Below are positions 8,401-23,400 of a stretch of 50,038 nucleotides of DNA, piece by piece; position 1 is the stretch's first letter; every line of letters starts with the position of its first letter. This stretch comes from Lentisphaerae bacterium RIFOXYA12_64_32 (GTDB taxonomy: Bacteria; Verrucomicrobiota; Lentisphaeria; Oligosphaerales; YB12-FULL-65-16). The DNA lies in assembly GCA_001803235.1 (NCBI GenBank), contig MHBL01000016.1:1-50038 (forward strand), read 5' to 3'. The notes beneath the pieces were generated by a model. It was given only the letters and a program-made list of their open reading frames with translations. It searched no databases and had not been told where the DNA came from. The position numbers and the translations under genes are program-made.

Positions 8401-11400
8401 CGACATCATCATCGGCGGCGGCGTCACCACCCCCTCCCTGCTCGCCGACCGCGACATCATCATGCGCGCCAACGCTCAGAACCAGACTGGCGGCGCGCTC
8501 GGCAATATCTACTTCCGCACCGGCACCATCATCGCCGATGACGAGAACCAGGACGACGGTGGCATCCTGATGGCCGCCTACAACATCTACATCGACCAAG
8601 CAGGGGACGGCGTGTCGGTCTCGGCGACCGGCCTCAAGGCCAACGGCTCGGTTTCGAACTCCACTCTGCCTCCGGGCGGGCTCGGCGCTGACCCTGTCAG
8701 CATCGCCCTGCTGGCCACCAACAACGTCGAAGTCTATGCCAATGTCTCGGGCGACGGCAATATCGTCTTCAGCGCTGATGCCGATCTGACGAGACTGGGG
8801 GACTTGACGAGCTGGCCCGCCCCGGCGAACATCGCGGGCGACAACACCGTGACCGCCCCTCCCCCGGGGAATAATGAGAACGACGACGGGTCCGACGGCG
8901 CCGGCAACGTGATCGTCACCGAAGACGCGGCAGGAACCTACGGCAGCGGGGCCGACATCTCCATTCTGTCTGAGGGCGCGATTCCCGGTGCTATCACGAT
9001 GACCGGAAACAATATCACCCTGGGTACCGCGGGCGGCTTTGACATCTATTTCACGAGCGACGGTACCGTGAACCGGAACGACGCGGGCGACACCTGGCAC
9101 GGCCCGGCCGGCTTCAACCTGCACGCCAACACGAACATCACCTTCCCGGTGGGCGATCCCACGAATACGACCATCACGACACTGGCCCCGTCCACCGGCG
9201 GTAACATCATCATCAGCAGCTCCTATTCCTTCGCCGATGGCGTCAATATCGCTGCCGGTACTCAGGACGAGTTCGGCGTGAACAACGAGGCCGCCGGCGC
9301 CGGCGCCACGACTGGCACCTACACGGCGATTTCCAGCGACGACATCATCATCACGGTATCTTCCGGTGGCGTCCCCTACTTCGTCGGTGGCGATGAAGTG
9401 GCTTTCGGCCCGCCCGGAACCAGCTTGTCGGCCTTGGGTAACATCATCATCACCAACACCGACGGTGCAATTGAAACCTCTGACAATGTCATCATCGCCG
9501 CCGGTATTGACGGCTCGGGCAGTCTGACTTTTGACGCCGACCTTTATATCAGGATCGGCTTGAACAACAGCATCTCCGCGGCCACCGACGTCAACCTGGT
9601 CGCCGACTTCACCGGCGACGACGCCAACGGTGTCATTACCATCGGCGCTGGTTCCACGATCACCGCCGGACTGGACAACAACTGGGACGCCAGCCAGGGC
9701 CTGGTCATTAACGGTTCGGTGTCCCAGGGCGGCCTGCTCAACCTCGAAACCGGTGTTGCCGCCACCACCACGGGCTCGTTCACTCTCGGCGCGCTGGGCT
9801 CGATCCACACCAATGGCGACCTCATCATTGGTCTCAAGGCCCTGCAGGACGACAACATCCGCATCATCGAAGCCACTGGCGGCGGCGATGCCGTGACCAT
9901 TGCCGGCACCATCAATGCCGGCGGCGATGTCAGTCTCGACTTGAACAATGTCGACTACTGGGGCGTGCCGATGTTCGGCAATATCGCGATCAGCGGCGAC
10001 ATCATGGCCGAGGGCGACACGACCATCAAGACGTACAGCGGCTACAGCATCACCGGCAGCGGTTCGATCTTTGGCGACCAGGTCATCCTGGCGGCCGTGA
10101 GCGGCGGCATTGCTGTCAGTAACGTGACCGCGCGCGAAGGCATCAACATCGATGCCACCGGCGCGATTTCCACCGGCAGCCTCCAGGCCGAGGCCGCTTC
10201 CGTGGCCCACGCGACGGAGGGAATCAAGATAGACTCCACCGGCAGCACCGTGACCGCTAACGGTACGATGACGGCGCTCTCGGCGGCGGGTCCGAACATA
10301 GACATCGATGCCTACTCGACGGTAACCCTCGACGGCAACATTGCCGCGAGGGGTAACGTCCTTGTCGATGGCTCGAACGTAACCATCAGCCGCAATGTTG
10401 ACGCGGGTGGCAATCTCACGGTCTACGCGGACAGCAGCGGGGAGAACGCGGTGTGGGGCGGCAGCGGGTTCGCCACCCTCGGCGGCAACGTCTCGGTGAC
10501 CGGGGACCTTCAGGTGGTGGCTGAGGGTGATATCAACATCGGCGGCAACCTCGTCGCCGACGGTCACGTCTGGCTGTATGCCGACTCGCGTTCCACCGCC
10601 CAGCGCGACGACGACAATGTCGGGGCCGGCGCGGTCATGACGGATAGCCACGACCTGCTGGTGGCCAACGGCAGCACCATCCTCGCCGGCACCGACATCA
10701 TCATGACCGGTGACGACATCACCGTCGGCGCCGTCGAGTCCGCCACCAGTACGATCTCCATTACCACCAACGCCGACGCGGATGCGGCGGCCGTCGGCGC
10801 TACGCCTATGACCCTGAACGGCAATCTCATCGCGAACGGCAGCATCACCTTGACCAGCGGCATTGCCAATCGCCTGGATATCGACCTGGAGAACAACGTC
10901 GCCATCCTCTCCGATACCGGCAGTATCAGCATGGTCAGCGACGACCTCGACGGCCAATACGAACTGCTCGTCAATGCCGGCCCCGGCGGTACTGTCAGTC
11001 TCGGTACCATAGGCGCGGGCACCCCGCTGCAGGCCATCACGGTGATCGCCGATGGCACAACGACCATCGCTGACAACCGTAGCGGCGCCGTTACGATCGC
11101 TGCCATCGGCGACATCAATTTCGCCGATGCGACCGACATCAACGTTACCGTCAACGCCGACGGCCAGGCGTTCAACATTACTTCCAGTGCGGGTGACGTC
11201 CGACTCAACGGCGGCACATTCGACGGCACGGGCTCGGACGCGGCCCTCGCCATCAGTGCGGTGCACGGCGACATCTATCTCGGCAGCGTCGGTTTCGCCA
11301 CCGGGAACATCAACAGCGTCACCCTGACCACCGACAACACCGCCTATCTCGACGGCTCCATCACCGTCACCGACGCCTCCAACAGCGGCACCGGCATCAA

Positions 11401-14400
11401 CATGTCGGCGGTTTCAGAGGTCCAGTTGACCAACGACGTCACCCTGACGGCCAACAACAACAGCGCCATCAACCTCGGCAGTACCGACAACACCACCATC
11501 AGTGGCAACCGCCAACTCACCCTGAATGCACCCGGTGGCGGCGTCATCACGCTCGACGACGTCGATGTGGAGAACCTGACCCTCTCGGCAGCAACATCCA
11601 ACACTCTCTATGGCGATATCACCGTGGACAATGCGCTCACCTTCAATCTGGTCGGCACTACGACGCTGGCGCAGGATGTCAAGGTTACGACCAGCAACGA
11701 CAACGTCACCTTTGCGGCGGTCAACGCCACCGGCGCCGGAAGCCAGGGACTGACCATTGATGCCGGTACCGGCACGGTGACGTTCAACGGTACTTTGGGC
11801 GGGACCTCGCTCAAACACCTGATCGTCGAGGACGCGGGGAGTATTTCCGGCAATCTGGTCTACTCGACCGGTAACGTCGTGCTCAATTCCGCGGGTGCGG
11901 TCTCCAACGTCGGCGGCACCATCAGCGGCGCCCTCAACATCACCGCCGGCGGTGCGATCACCGACAACGCCGGCACTGCGCTGGTGGTGACTGGCGCGAC
12001 CACGCTTTCTGCCGTCGGCAACGACATCACGCTGGATACGGCTACCAACAACTTCAGCACCGTGAGCGTCATCGCCGCCAACAACGTGACCCTGGTGGAC
12101 ACCAATGCGATCGGTCTGCGCGACGTCAGCGCCAGCGCCCTGACCGCTCAAGGGACGTCCGTCAATGTCGATGGGGCGCTGGCTACCGGCACCCTCGCGT
12201 TGACGGCCACTGCCGGCGCGCTCACGGTCGACAGCGGGGCGGCTGGAATCGGCTCGATTGACGCCACCGGTGCCGTCACGCTTGCCGGAACCACGATTGA
12301 CATCAACGGTGCCGTGCACGGCGGGAGCGTGGCGGTGAACAACGCGGCTACCCTCTCCGGGGTCACCGTCGGGGCCGCAGGCAATGTCACTTTTGCCGCT
12401 GCCGTTACTCTCGACACCGGTGCCTCGGCGGTGATCAGCGATGCCGGCAACGTTTCCTTTGGCGCCGATGTCAGCGGTGGTCAGAACCTGGTCGCCGAAG
12501 CGCTTGCTGGCAAGGTCGACTTCGTGACCACAGTCGGCGCCGGCGTCGCGCCCACCGCGCTGTCCGTGACGGCAAACACGATTGAACTCGGCGGCGCGGT
12601 AATCACCAACGGCACTACGACGCTGAACGGCGCCGTCAGTCTCGACACCGGCGCGGTCACCATCACCACATCGAACGACCCGGTCACCATCAACGGCGAC
12701 GTCGCGGGCGCGCAGACGTTCGCCATCAACGTTGGCACCGCCGCCCTGTCTGTCGATGCCACCAATACTAACAGCCTGACCATCACCAACGGCGGCACAA
12801 CCACACTCCGGGGCGACCTGATCACGGCCGACGGCGGCATCAACCTGAGTGGCGCCGACATCATCGTTCTGGCCGACGATATCAGCATTCGCGCCACCGG
12901 GAACGAAGTGACCACGTTCGGCGACGTCAACTTTGGCGGTGTTGCGGATACGGTCAACGGCGGTCACATCCTCAACGTCGACGCCACCGGCGACGTCACC
13001 ACCGGCATCATGGGCAACACCACCCCGCTCACGGCCCTGTTCATCAACGCCGACAACGTCACGGTCAACGGCGACCTGAACGTCGACCTCGAACTCGACG
13101 TCCAGGCCTCAAACAACATCACCGTCACCGCTGTTCAGAGCAACAGCGGCGGGGATTCCACGTTCAATGCCGGCGGGACATTCGCCACCAACGTCGACAT
13201 TGACGTGGTCGGCGACAACAACCTGACCATTGGCGGCGCCACGGTCAATATCGGCACCGGCGGCGCAGCCGGTTTGGGGGCCGTCAACGGCGACATCGCC
13301 ATCTATGCTGGTGCCGGCGGCGTCACGCTGGGGGCGGCCGCCATAGATGCCGATCTGACGACCACGGGTATTGGCGATATCGAGATCTTCTCGGGCGGCG
13401 TCGTCAACATGGCGAACACGGCCCAGAACGGCGGCACGGTCATCGACGCCGGGGGCCGCCTCGATATCGATGCCGTCGGGCTCGTCACGATCGCGGACGA
13501 GGGCCTGGTCGCCGAGGACACGATTCAGGTTATCACCACGGGCGGGTTGACGATGGACGACATCCTGGCCCCCGAGGCGAACTACGGCATGTTCTCCAAC
13601 AGCGGCCACCTGGTGGTCCGCACCACTGGCGCGTATACGGCGAACGAAGGTACCACTTACGGCTACCTCGGCGTGAACATCAACAATCCCGCCGGCGGCG
13701 TGGCCGGCACGGGGCCCATCATCAGCGATGGCGACATTCACGTCACCTCGGCGGGTGCTCTGAACATCACGGGCGACATTGAATCCAGGGCCGGCGAGGT
13801 GTTCCTCGAGTCCGACAACGACCGGGACGGCGGCGTCGGCGAAGACTTGACGGTCGCGTGGGATATCTATGGCGTGACCGTGACCCTTGTCGCCAACCTC
13901 CGACAGATCATCATCACCGATACCGCCGCCGCCGCGCCCGATGGTCTGGAGGTCAGCGGTGTCTTTAACCAGAAGGACGGACACCTCGTGTTCGGCCGCG
14001 CTGACCTGGGCCTGGTTCTCGACGCCAGCGGTGGAACCCAGGTCACAGCGATCCAGGCACTCGGCTCGATCGACGCCACCATGCTCACCGCTGCCACCAC
14101 GCTCGGGGCCAACACCACGTTCACCTCCGACACTGGTGACATCCTGCTCGGCGGCGACATCAGCGGCGCCTTCACGCTCGGCCTGTCCGCAGCCAACGGC
14201 ACGGTCAGCCTGCAGACGATCGGCGCGGGCGGTGCGGGCTTCTATCCGACCGGATTGACCGTCACCGCGGAGAAGGCGATTCTGGAGAACAACATCACCG
14301 TGAACGCGGGGACCGGCATCAATCTCAGCGCCGTGCCTCTGATCGAAATGACGGGTGATGTCACGCTGGATTCGACCGGCGCCGGGACGACCCCGGCTGG

Positions 14401-17400
14401 TGCCAACATCAGTCTGGGAACGACCAGTTCCGTTTCGGGACAGCCCTACGCCTTGACGCTCCGCGCCGGTACCGCCGGCAACCTGGTCCTCGACAACGTG
14501 GACGTCCTGCAACTGGTCCTGACCAGTGCCGCCAACGCGACGCTCTACGGCGACATCCACGTCGCGGCGAACCTGGACTTCTCGAACCTGCCGGCGGGCA
14601 ACACCATTGACCTGGGCGCCGCCGCGAGCATCACGACGAACGGCCAAAGCATCATCACCACCGACGAGAACATCACTGGCGACCAGAATCTGGTCATCGA
14701 CACGGGCGCCGGCAACGTGACCCTCCAGGTCGTGGACGTCAATTCGATCATCGTCAAGGCCAACAACAGTGTGACCCTGAACAACAACATCACCGCCGAC
14801 GACCTGATCGACTTCAGTGCGGCCCCGGACATCGCCCTGACCGCATCGGTCACGTTCGATGCGACCGCCAACAACGGCGATGTCTACCTCAACGGTGGCG
14901 ACATCGACGGCGGCGTGGTCGTGGCCGTCACCAACGGCACGGGCAACACCTTCCTCGGCAACATGGGCCGGACCACCCCGCTCACCTCCCTGACCGTGAC
15001 CTCCACCGGCCGGACCGGCCTCGCGGGCGACATCAACACCTCCGGCGCCATCAACCTGGCCTTGGCAACCAATGTCGACGTGCTCTCTGCCACGTCCCTG
15101 ACCAGTTCCGGCGGCGCGGTGACGCTCACCGGCGGCGCGGTGGACGGCCCCGGCTCGCTGACGGTCAGCGCCGACTCGATCGCCACCGACGTCATCGGCG
15201 CCAACATCCCCCTGTCTTACCTCTCCCTCACGTCCGACAATGGCAACGTCGCGCTGAACAACAACATCACCGTTGGCGACCTGCTAGTGACGAGCTCCGC
15301 CGCGATTACCGTCGGCACGACCACCCCGTCCGACGCGGTAATCACCGCGGACGGCGACATGTTCCTGAGCCCGGTTACGGCGGTCGTGCTTCAGGGCGCC
15401 GCTTCCAGTTTGACGGCGACTGGGGACGTGGTCATCAACGGCGCGGTGCGACTGAACGGTGATGCCACGGCACTGCCAACCATCACCGCCACGGCGGGCG
15501 ATCTTTCTGTGGCTGGTGACATCTACAGCACTGCCGCCACAGTGGACGATAGCATCACATTGAGCGCCCCCGCCGGCAACGTCACCCTCACCACCGTCGG
15601 CCAGGCTGGCGACCCCATTGACACCCTAACGATCACCGCTGACACGGCCGCACTGAACGGCAATATCACTGTGGCGGTCATCAATACGACGGGCGTCAAT
15701 GAGACGACCATTGCCACCCCCTTGACCATCAACGCTACGTCCGCGGCCGTGGCGATCAACCTGGGTGACCTGACTGGCACGGGTGTGCTCACGCTCAACG
15801 CCAGCAACGGCGGCGGCGGTATCCGGCTTCAGGATGCGAACATCGGGGGACTTACGCTTCAGGACTTCGGCACCAACGCGGTTCAGTTCAACGGTGATTT
15901 TGTGGTCGCCGGTGACATCGCCATGGGCGGGGCGCCCAAAGAGGGCGCCATCACGGTGACTGGCTCCCTCCATGCCGGGGGTGACATTACCCTGACCACG
16001 AGTGCGGAGTCCGGAGTGGAGGACATTACAGTTTCCGGCCCGGTAACGGCCGATGGTTTCGTTTCACTTACGTCCATTGATGCGGTCGTCATCACCGCCC
16101 CGATCACCGCCGGGACCACCGTCACGATCAACAGTGACACGGCAAACGCACAGTACATCAGCCTCGGCGCCAATGTCAACGCGGCCGGATTGATTGACTT
16201 CCTGGACCGGGTCGACCTGACCGCCGTGTCCGTGGTTACGAGCACTGCGGGCAGTGTGCAGTTCACCACGATCGAGGGTGCCCAGGCGTTGACGGTCAAC
16301 GCCGACAATGGCAGCGTGACCAGCGGCGCCATCGGCGCCGTGACTGATCTCACGGGCCTGACCCTCACCGCGGGAAGCATCAACGTTGGTGCGATCAACA
16401 CTGTGGGCGCGGTCGACGCGGTTGGCGGGCCGGTCACGCTGGCGTCTCTCGCCGGTGACGTCACTGCCGGCGCCATTACCACAACCGGCGGCACGGACAC
16501 CGACAACAGCGGCGGCGAAAACGCCGGCGCCGTGACCATCAGTTCGGCCGATGACATCACGGTCGGTGCGATCTCCGCAGGCGGCAGTCCGGCCGTCGCC
16601 GGAGTTACGAATGGCGGCGCGGGTGGCGCCGTCGAGATCGTCGGGACCGGCAACGTCGCGGTGGATAACATTGTCACAACCGGTGGCGCCGGGTTCGGGG
16701 GCGGCAACGGTGGCGCGGGCGGCGCCATAGCATTGGCATCGGCTACGGGAATACTCACTCTTGGCGGCGCGACCATGACCGCCAGCGCCGGCGCGGGCGG
16801 CGCGCCCGGTGCGGGCGGGGCCGTGACGCTGACCGGGACCACTGAACTCGGCGCCAGCGTCACCATCGCGAGTTTGTCGGCGGGGACCGACGGCAGTATC
16901 ACGATTACCGGGGACATTGACGACGACGCGCCCGGCAGCAACCAGACGCTCACGCTCAATGTGGATACCGGCGCCATCAGTATCGATGGTGACATCGGCT
17001 CGTCCGAGGCCATCAATGCCTTCACCGCAACGGCGGCAACCCTGACGCTCGGCGGCGACATCACGACCGACACCGGCGGCATCAACCTGAGCAATGTGTC
17101 GGCGCTTGTCTTGACCGATGATGTCGCCCTGGACGCGGCTACTGCCCTTGCTTTGGACGCCGTGAACGGCGCCCATGTGCTGCGCGGCATGGCCGGGACT
17201 TCGATCGCCCTGAACGACAACATTGGTGGCTCTACCGCCCTGACCATTCTCGACCTGGATGCCGTCACCACGATCGGCATCGGCGGGGACTTGAGCGCGG
17301 GCCTGGTCGATATCACCGGCGGCGGCACCATCACCGTGACCGCGGCCCAGACCAATCCCGCCGGTCAAACCCGGCTCACCTCGACCGGCGGCGCGGTCGC

Positions 17401-20400
17401 CGTGAACAACACCATGACGGCCGCCGGCGACATCGCCATCACCGGTTCGACCGGTGTGACCGTGGATGCGGCAACGACCGTCACCGGCGAGTCCGATCTG
17501 ACCCTCCGCACCACCGGTGTCAACTCGGACCTGGATATCGCCAATACCGCCAACGCCGTCCTGACGGCCAACAACGGCGACATCACGCTGATCGCGGTCC
17601 GGGACGTGCTTTTCGGCGACGGCACGAACGATGCCAGGATCGTGCTCCCCGGCACCGGCAGTGTCAATATTGATGCCGGGCAGGACCTCACCTTCGGCAA
17701 CACCGCCGGCACCGGGATCGGCACCGTCGCCGTGCCCGTGGGCGGCGGCGTCTTCATCGAAGCCGGCCGTGACGTCCTCGTCACCGGCGTCGGCATCATC
17801 GCCAACGACGACGTGCGCATCAACGCCGTCGACGACCTGACCCTCGACGACGGCGTGGTCGCGACCGAGCGCATCCACTCGCGCGGCGGGTTCCTCACCC
17901 TGCGCGCCGACAGCGACAACAGCGGCGTCGGGGCCTTTGTTCAGGACACCAACACGGACATCTACGGCTTCGAGGGCATCGGCATCAGCGGCGCCAGCAT
18001 CACGGTCGCCGCCATGAGCGCGCCCGGTGACATTTGGCTGTCCACGCCCGGGGCCCTCACCACCGCCGGCCTCATCGAGTCGATTGCCGGTGAAGTCTTC
18101 CTCGAGTCGGACAGCGATCCCGCGGACGTCACGACTGACGAAGACCTTACGATCGGCGCGCAGGTGCTGGGCGCCAGCGTGACCCTGACCGCGAACACTG
18201 GTCACATCATCCTTGACGCGAACATTAACAACACCACCGGCAATGTCTTCTTCGGCCCGGCGGATACCAACAGCGCCAACGACGGCGGCATCGGTTTGGA
18301 AATCAACTCCGGCGCTCAGACTGCGCTGGGCGACTGGGATGCCGGCCTGCTCACCGCCGCGACCCGCCTGGATGTGGACACGGCCATCACTTCAACCACG
18401 GGCAGCGTGGTGTTGGCTGGCGCGGTCGGCGCCGCCGCCGGCGGCTACAACTTCTCGGTCGACGGCAGCAGCATCCGCGTCGGGGCCATCGATGTCAGCG
18501 GTGGCGACGGCGTGGCGGGCGGCGACGTCGACCTGGCGGCAAGTGCGGGCGACCTCGACGTCCTCGGCGCGATCACCACCACCGGCGGTAACGGCATCCC
18601 CGCCGGTGGCGACGGACAGCAGGCCGGGCTCGTTTCCCTGACGGCCACCGGCGACATCTCGGTCGGTGCGATCACCGCATCCGGCGGTGCGGGTTTCGAT
18701 CCGGCTGCCCTTGACTGGAACGGCGGCGCTGCGAATACGATCACGATCACGACGCCTGGAACCACCTACCTGTCCGGGAACCTGACCGCCGCGGGCGGTG
18801 TCGAGTTCAATGCTGGCGCGGGCGGCGCGGGCGGCGCGATCACGCTCAATACCGACGTGGTCATTGCCCAAGCCGGCGTCCTGACATTCACCAGCCGCGG
18901 CGAAGACGGGGCAGGCGGCAACGGCGCCGACGCGACGATCGCGGTCAACGGCACAGTCGACGGCACCTTCGGCGGCGGGGTCGAGACCCTGACGACCCAG
19001 GCCGGCGACGCCACGGTCACGTTCAACGACGACATCGGCGCCGCCGTCGCACTCGGCAGCCTGACCGTCACCACCGACACGGTCGCCGGCATCACCGCCC
19101 TGAACGGCGACATCTTCACCGACGGTGCGGTCGCCATTGGCGGCCAGCTCCGGATCAGCCAGGCCCTCACCACCATTGACACCGAGTCCGGCAACAACAG
19201 CGCCGCCGGCACGGTCACCATTTCCGGTGCGACCTCCGCAACGCAATTCGGCGCCGACCTGACCCTTGACACGTCGACCGGCGGCGGCGTGGGCGGCAAC
19301 GTGTCGCTCGCCGCGTTCGGCAACGCCGGCGCACGGTATGTCGAGGATGTGCTCATCAACACCGCCGGGACCACGGCTGGAACCGTGACGATGACCGACA
19401 ACATCTCCCTGGACGGCCGTCTCACCGATGCGGCCAGCTTCACCGTTACCGGCGGCGGCGACGTGATCGTCACGGACGCCACGCCGGGCACACCGCTGGT
19501 GCTCGACACCGTCCAGACCGCCGGCGTCGATGGCGGTCCGGTGGACATCGGCGGTTCCCTGCTCCGCGGCAGTGCGGCCGGGTTCGACGTGCAGATCATC
19601 ACGGACTCCACGGCCACCGCCGGCGACGTCACTCTCGGTTCCGTCGATGACGGGACTGGCGGCTTCATCCGGCAGTTGACGGTCAGTGCGGACGGTGTCA
19701 CAGATGGTACGATCCTGCTGACCAATGCGACCATCAACGTTGACGAGAGCGGCGGCACGCTCGGCTTGGTCTCGTTCACCGGCAATACCGTTCTCGACAC
19801 GTCGGTCACGATCGACACCGAGGACGGCGCCGCCACCGCTGGCGGTGCGGTCACCCTCGCCGGCACCGTTTCGGCGACCGCCGCCGGGTACGATTTGGCG
19901 ATCGATACGCGCGGTGCGGGGGCCACGGCGGGTGGCGCGGTGGCCCTGGGGGCATTGGGGAACACCGGCAGTGCCTATCTCAACGACCTCTCCATCGATA
20001 CGACCGGCACCGGCGCCGGCGCCGTCACCCTCAACGGCACCATCCGCCTCGACGCCAGTGGCGCCGATACCGGCGACTTGACGGTCGTCGGCGACGGCGA
20101 TGTCGTGATTGGCGCCACATTGACCATCGACACCGAACAGGGCGACGACGCCAACGGCGGTACCGTCGACCTGTTCGACGGCGCGGGCGGGTCCAACGTC
20201 TACGCGAACGCCGGCGGGCTTGCCCTCACGATCGACACATCGACCGCGCTGGCTGGCGGCACCGGCGGTGCCATCGACCTAGCGTTGGTCGACGACGGCG
20301 GCGGAAGCTCGTACCTGGCCGGCCTGGCCTTGGACAGCAGCGGCGTCACCAACGGCAACATCACGCTCAACGACAACATCTCGACTTCCGGTGCGACGGG

Positions 20401-23400
20401 TGTCTCGGTTGACGGCGCGGTGACCCTGGCCGCCACCCCGCTCACGATCGACACGGAGCAGGCGGTGGGCGGCACGAGCGCCGGTCCGGTCACGTTCAGC
20501 AGCACCTCGACGATCGACGGCGCCTCGGCGTTGACGCTGGATACCAGCGACGCCGCGGATGCGGGCGGGAACGTGTCTCTGGGAGCGACAGGCACCTCAG
20601 TGCGTCTGGTGTCGTTGAGCATTGACACCGATGGTTCGACGAACGGCTCGACGACCCTGCACGGGGATGTGTTTATCGCCGACGGCGGCACGATGCGGAT
20701 CGACGGTGACGGCGACATTATCATTTCCAATACCATCACCATCGACACGGAGACGGGCGACGATGACAACGCCGGGGCCGTTGACTGGGTCGAGACCGCG
20801 GGCACGCCGTCGAACATCTACGCGGATGCGGCGGGCTACACGTTGACGATTGACGCGAGCACGGGCGGGGCGGACAACGGCGGGGCGGTCGACATCGGGC
20901 TTGTGGACGACAATGCCGGCGGGAACTCGTTCCTGAGCGGGTTGACGGTAACGGGCAACGGGGCCGTGGCCGGCCTCGGCAACGTGAGCCTCTACGGCGA
21001 TGTGGAGGTCGATGGCGATGTCAGCCTGACCGGCGATGTGATCGTGGCGTTGGGTGCAGCGGGGGAGCGTGTGATCGACAGCGAGCAGGGCAACGACGGC
21101 AGTGCCGGGGATGTGACGTTGGCCGGCACGGTTTCGGGGAGCATCGCCGGTGCGGACCTGACGATCAATACGGCGACCACGGACCTTAACGGCGACGGCG
21201 GCACGGTGTCACTCTCGCAGTTCGACAACGTTGCCGGCACGGCCTTCATCCGCGACCTCTCGATCACCACGGCCGGCGGCACGGGCGAGACCGCCGGCAA
21301 CGTCATTCTCAACAACAGCATTTCGCTGGACGGAACGGCCGGCAACGGCGCCGACTTCTCGGTCTTCGGCGGGGGCGATGTGATCGTGTCTACTACTCTG
21401 ACGCTCGACACGGAGGTGGGCGACACTAACCTGGTAGCGGCTGGTGCGGTCAACCTTGGGACCTCGACCCTGAGCGCTGACGCGGCAAACTACACGCTGA
21501 CGATCGACACGCGCAACGCGGATGCGACTGCGGGCAACGACGGTACCGATGGTGGCAACGTCAATCTGAACGCAGTCAACAACGACGGCGGCCAGTACCT
21601 GGCTGGGCTCACGATCCGCAGTTCGGTCGGCGACCCTTTGGATACCCAAGGCGCGATCACTCTGAACGATAATGTTGCGGTGGACAACGTCGGGGTGATC
21701 CTGGAAGGCGATGTCCGGATCGCCGATACCCTGACGATCTCGACCGAGCAGGGCGCCGACGAGGCCGGTGGCCCGGTCGACTTCCAGGGCGCGAATACGG
21801 TTCTGTCGGCCACGGCAGCCGGGACCGACCTGACGATTGACACGACGACTGGCTTTGCCACTGGCAACGGCGGCGCCGTGTCGCTGATGACCGTCAACAA
21901 CGCGGGCGGCGTGTATCTGGAAGACGTCCTGATCAACACCACGCCCGGTGCCGGCGGCACGACCGGCACGCTGATGCTGAACAACAACATTTCGTTGGAC
22001 GGCCGGACCACCGACGCGGCGAGTTTCACCGTTACGGGCGGCGGCGACGTCGTGGTCTCCGACAGCCTGGCGATCGACAGTGAGGACGGCAACACGGCCG
22101 GGGTCGCCGGCGGCGCGGTCGACTTTGGTGTCTCGAACATCTACGCGGATGCGGCCGGCTACACTCTCCAGATCGTCACCGAGAACGCGGCGGCCGCCGG
22201 TGGCGACGTCACCATCGGCCTGGTCAACGACGGCGGCGGCAGCTCCTTCCTCACCAGCCTGGTCGTCGACGCCGATGGCGTTACCGACGCCGGCGACGGT
22301 GATATCACGCTGAACGGGAACGTGATGACCGACCACGGCGCCATCACCATGTCCGGCGATGTGATCCTAAACACCGACGTCCTCCTGGACACGCGCCAGG
22401 CCCTCAATACACCGGCGGGTACGGTCACATTGGCTGGCACGGTCTCGGCGTCCGCCGTGGGCTACGACCTGAGCATCAACACGTTGGTTCCGAACGGCGC
22501 GGGCGGCGCGATCGCGCTGGGTACGTTCAACAATCTCGGCGGTGCTTACGTCCATGACCTGACGATCCACACTCAGGGCGCGCAACCTCTTGCCGCCAAC
22601 GCCGCACTGACCCTGAACGGCGACATCTACCTGGACGATAATGGCCTCGGCGGTGTGGGGAGCTGGGCGACGTTCCGCGTCTTCGACAACGGCGATATCA
22701 TCATTTCCGATTCGATCACCATCGACACGGAGCAGGGCGGCGACGCCCAGGGTGGCAATGTCAACTTCTACAATGCGGGAGCCGGCGTGGCCTCGAACAT
22801 CTACGCCGACGCGGGCGGCTACACGCTCACCATTAACACCATGGGGCGCGATGTCGACGCCACCGACCGCTCCGGTATCGTCTCGCTCGGCTTGATCGAC
22901 GATGACGCAACGACCGCCTCCTTCCTGAGCGGCCTGACGGTCAACGCGCACCTCAGCAACGGTGGCATCGATGGCGGGGTCAGGCTGAATGGCGACATCT
23001 ACGTCGACGGCAACGTCGCGATCGGCGGCGATGTCTTCGCTGGCATGGGGGCACCGGGAACACGCACCATTGACACCGAACAGGGCGACGACGGCGCGGG
23101 TGGTTCCTTCACCCTGACCGGGCGCATCTCCGGCGAAATCGCGGGAATAGACCTGACGATCGACACCTCGACCGCGGCCGGGAACGGCGGCGCGGTCTCT
23201 CTGGCCGAGTTCGGCGACGCGGCCGGCGGCCTGTCTTACCTCAACAACCTGCAGATCGACACTACGCCCGGCGGTGGTACGGCCGGGGCTGTGACGCTGA
23301 ACGACAACATCAGCCTCGACGACGACGGCGCGGCTGGCGCGGCGTCCATGACCGTGACCGGCGACGGCGACATCATCGTTTCGAACACGCTGACCATCGA

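Noticed and set aside
6608..11266. Minus-strand open frame of 1,552 codons
   Set aside because: It is explained by R-N-Y codon symmetry and the lack of TTA/CTA/TCA in the sense strand. Its translation has no signal peptide, domain or ribosome binding site, and the sense frame has clear family homology.
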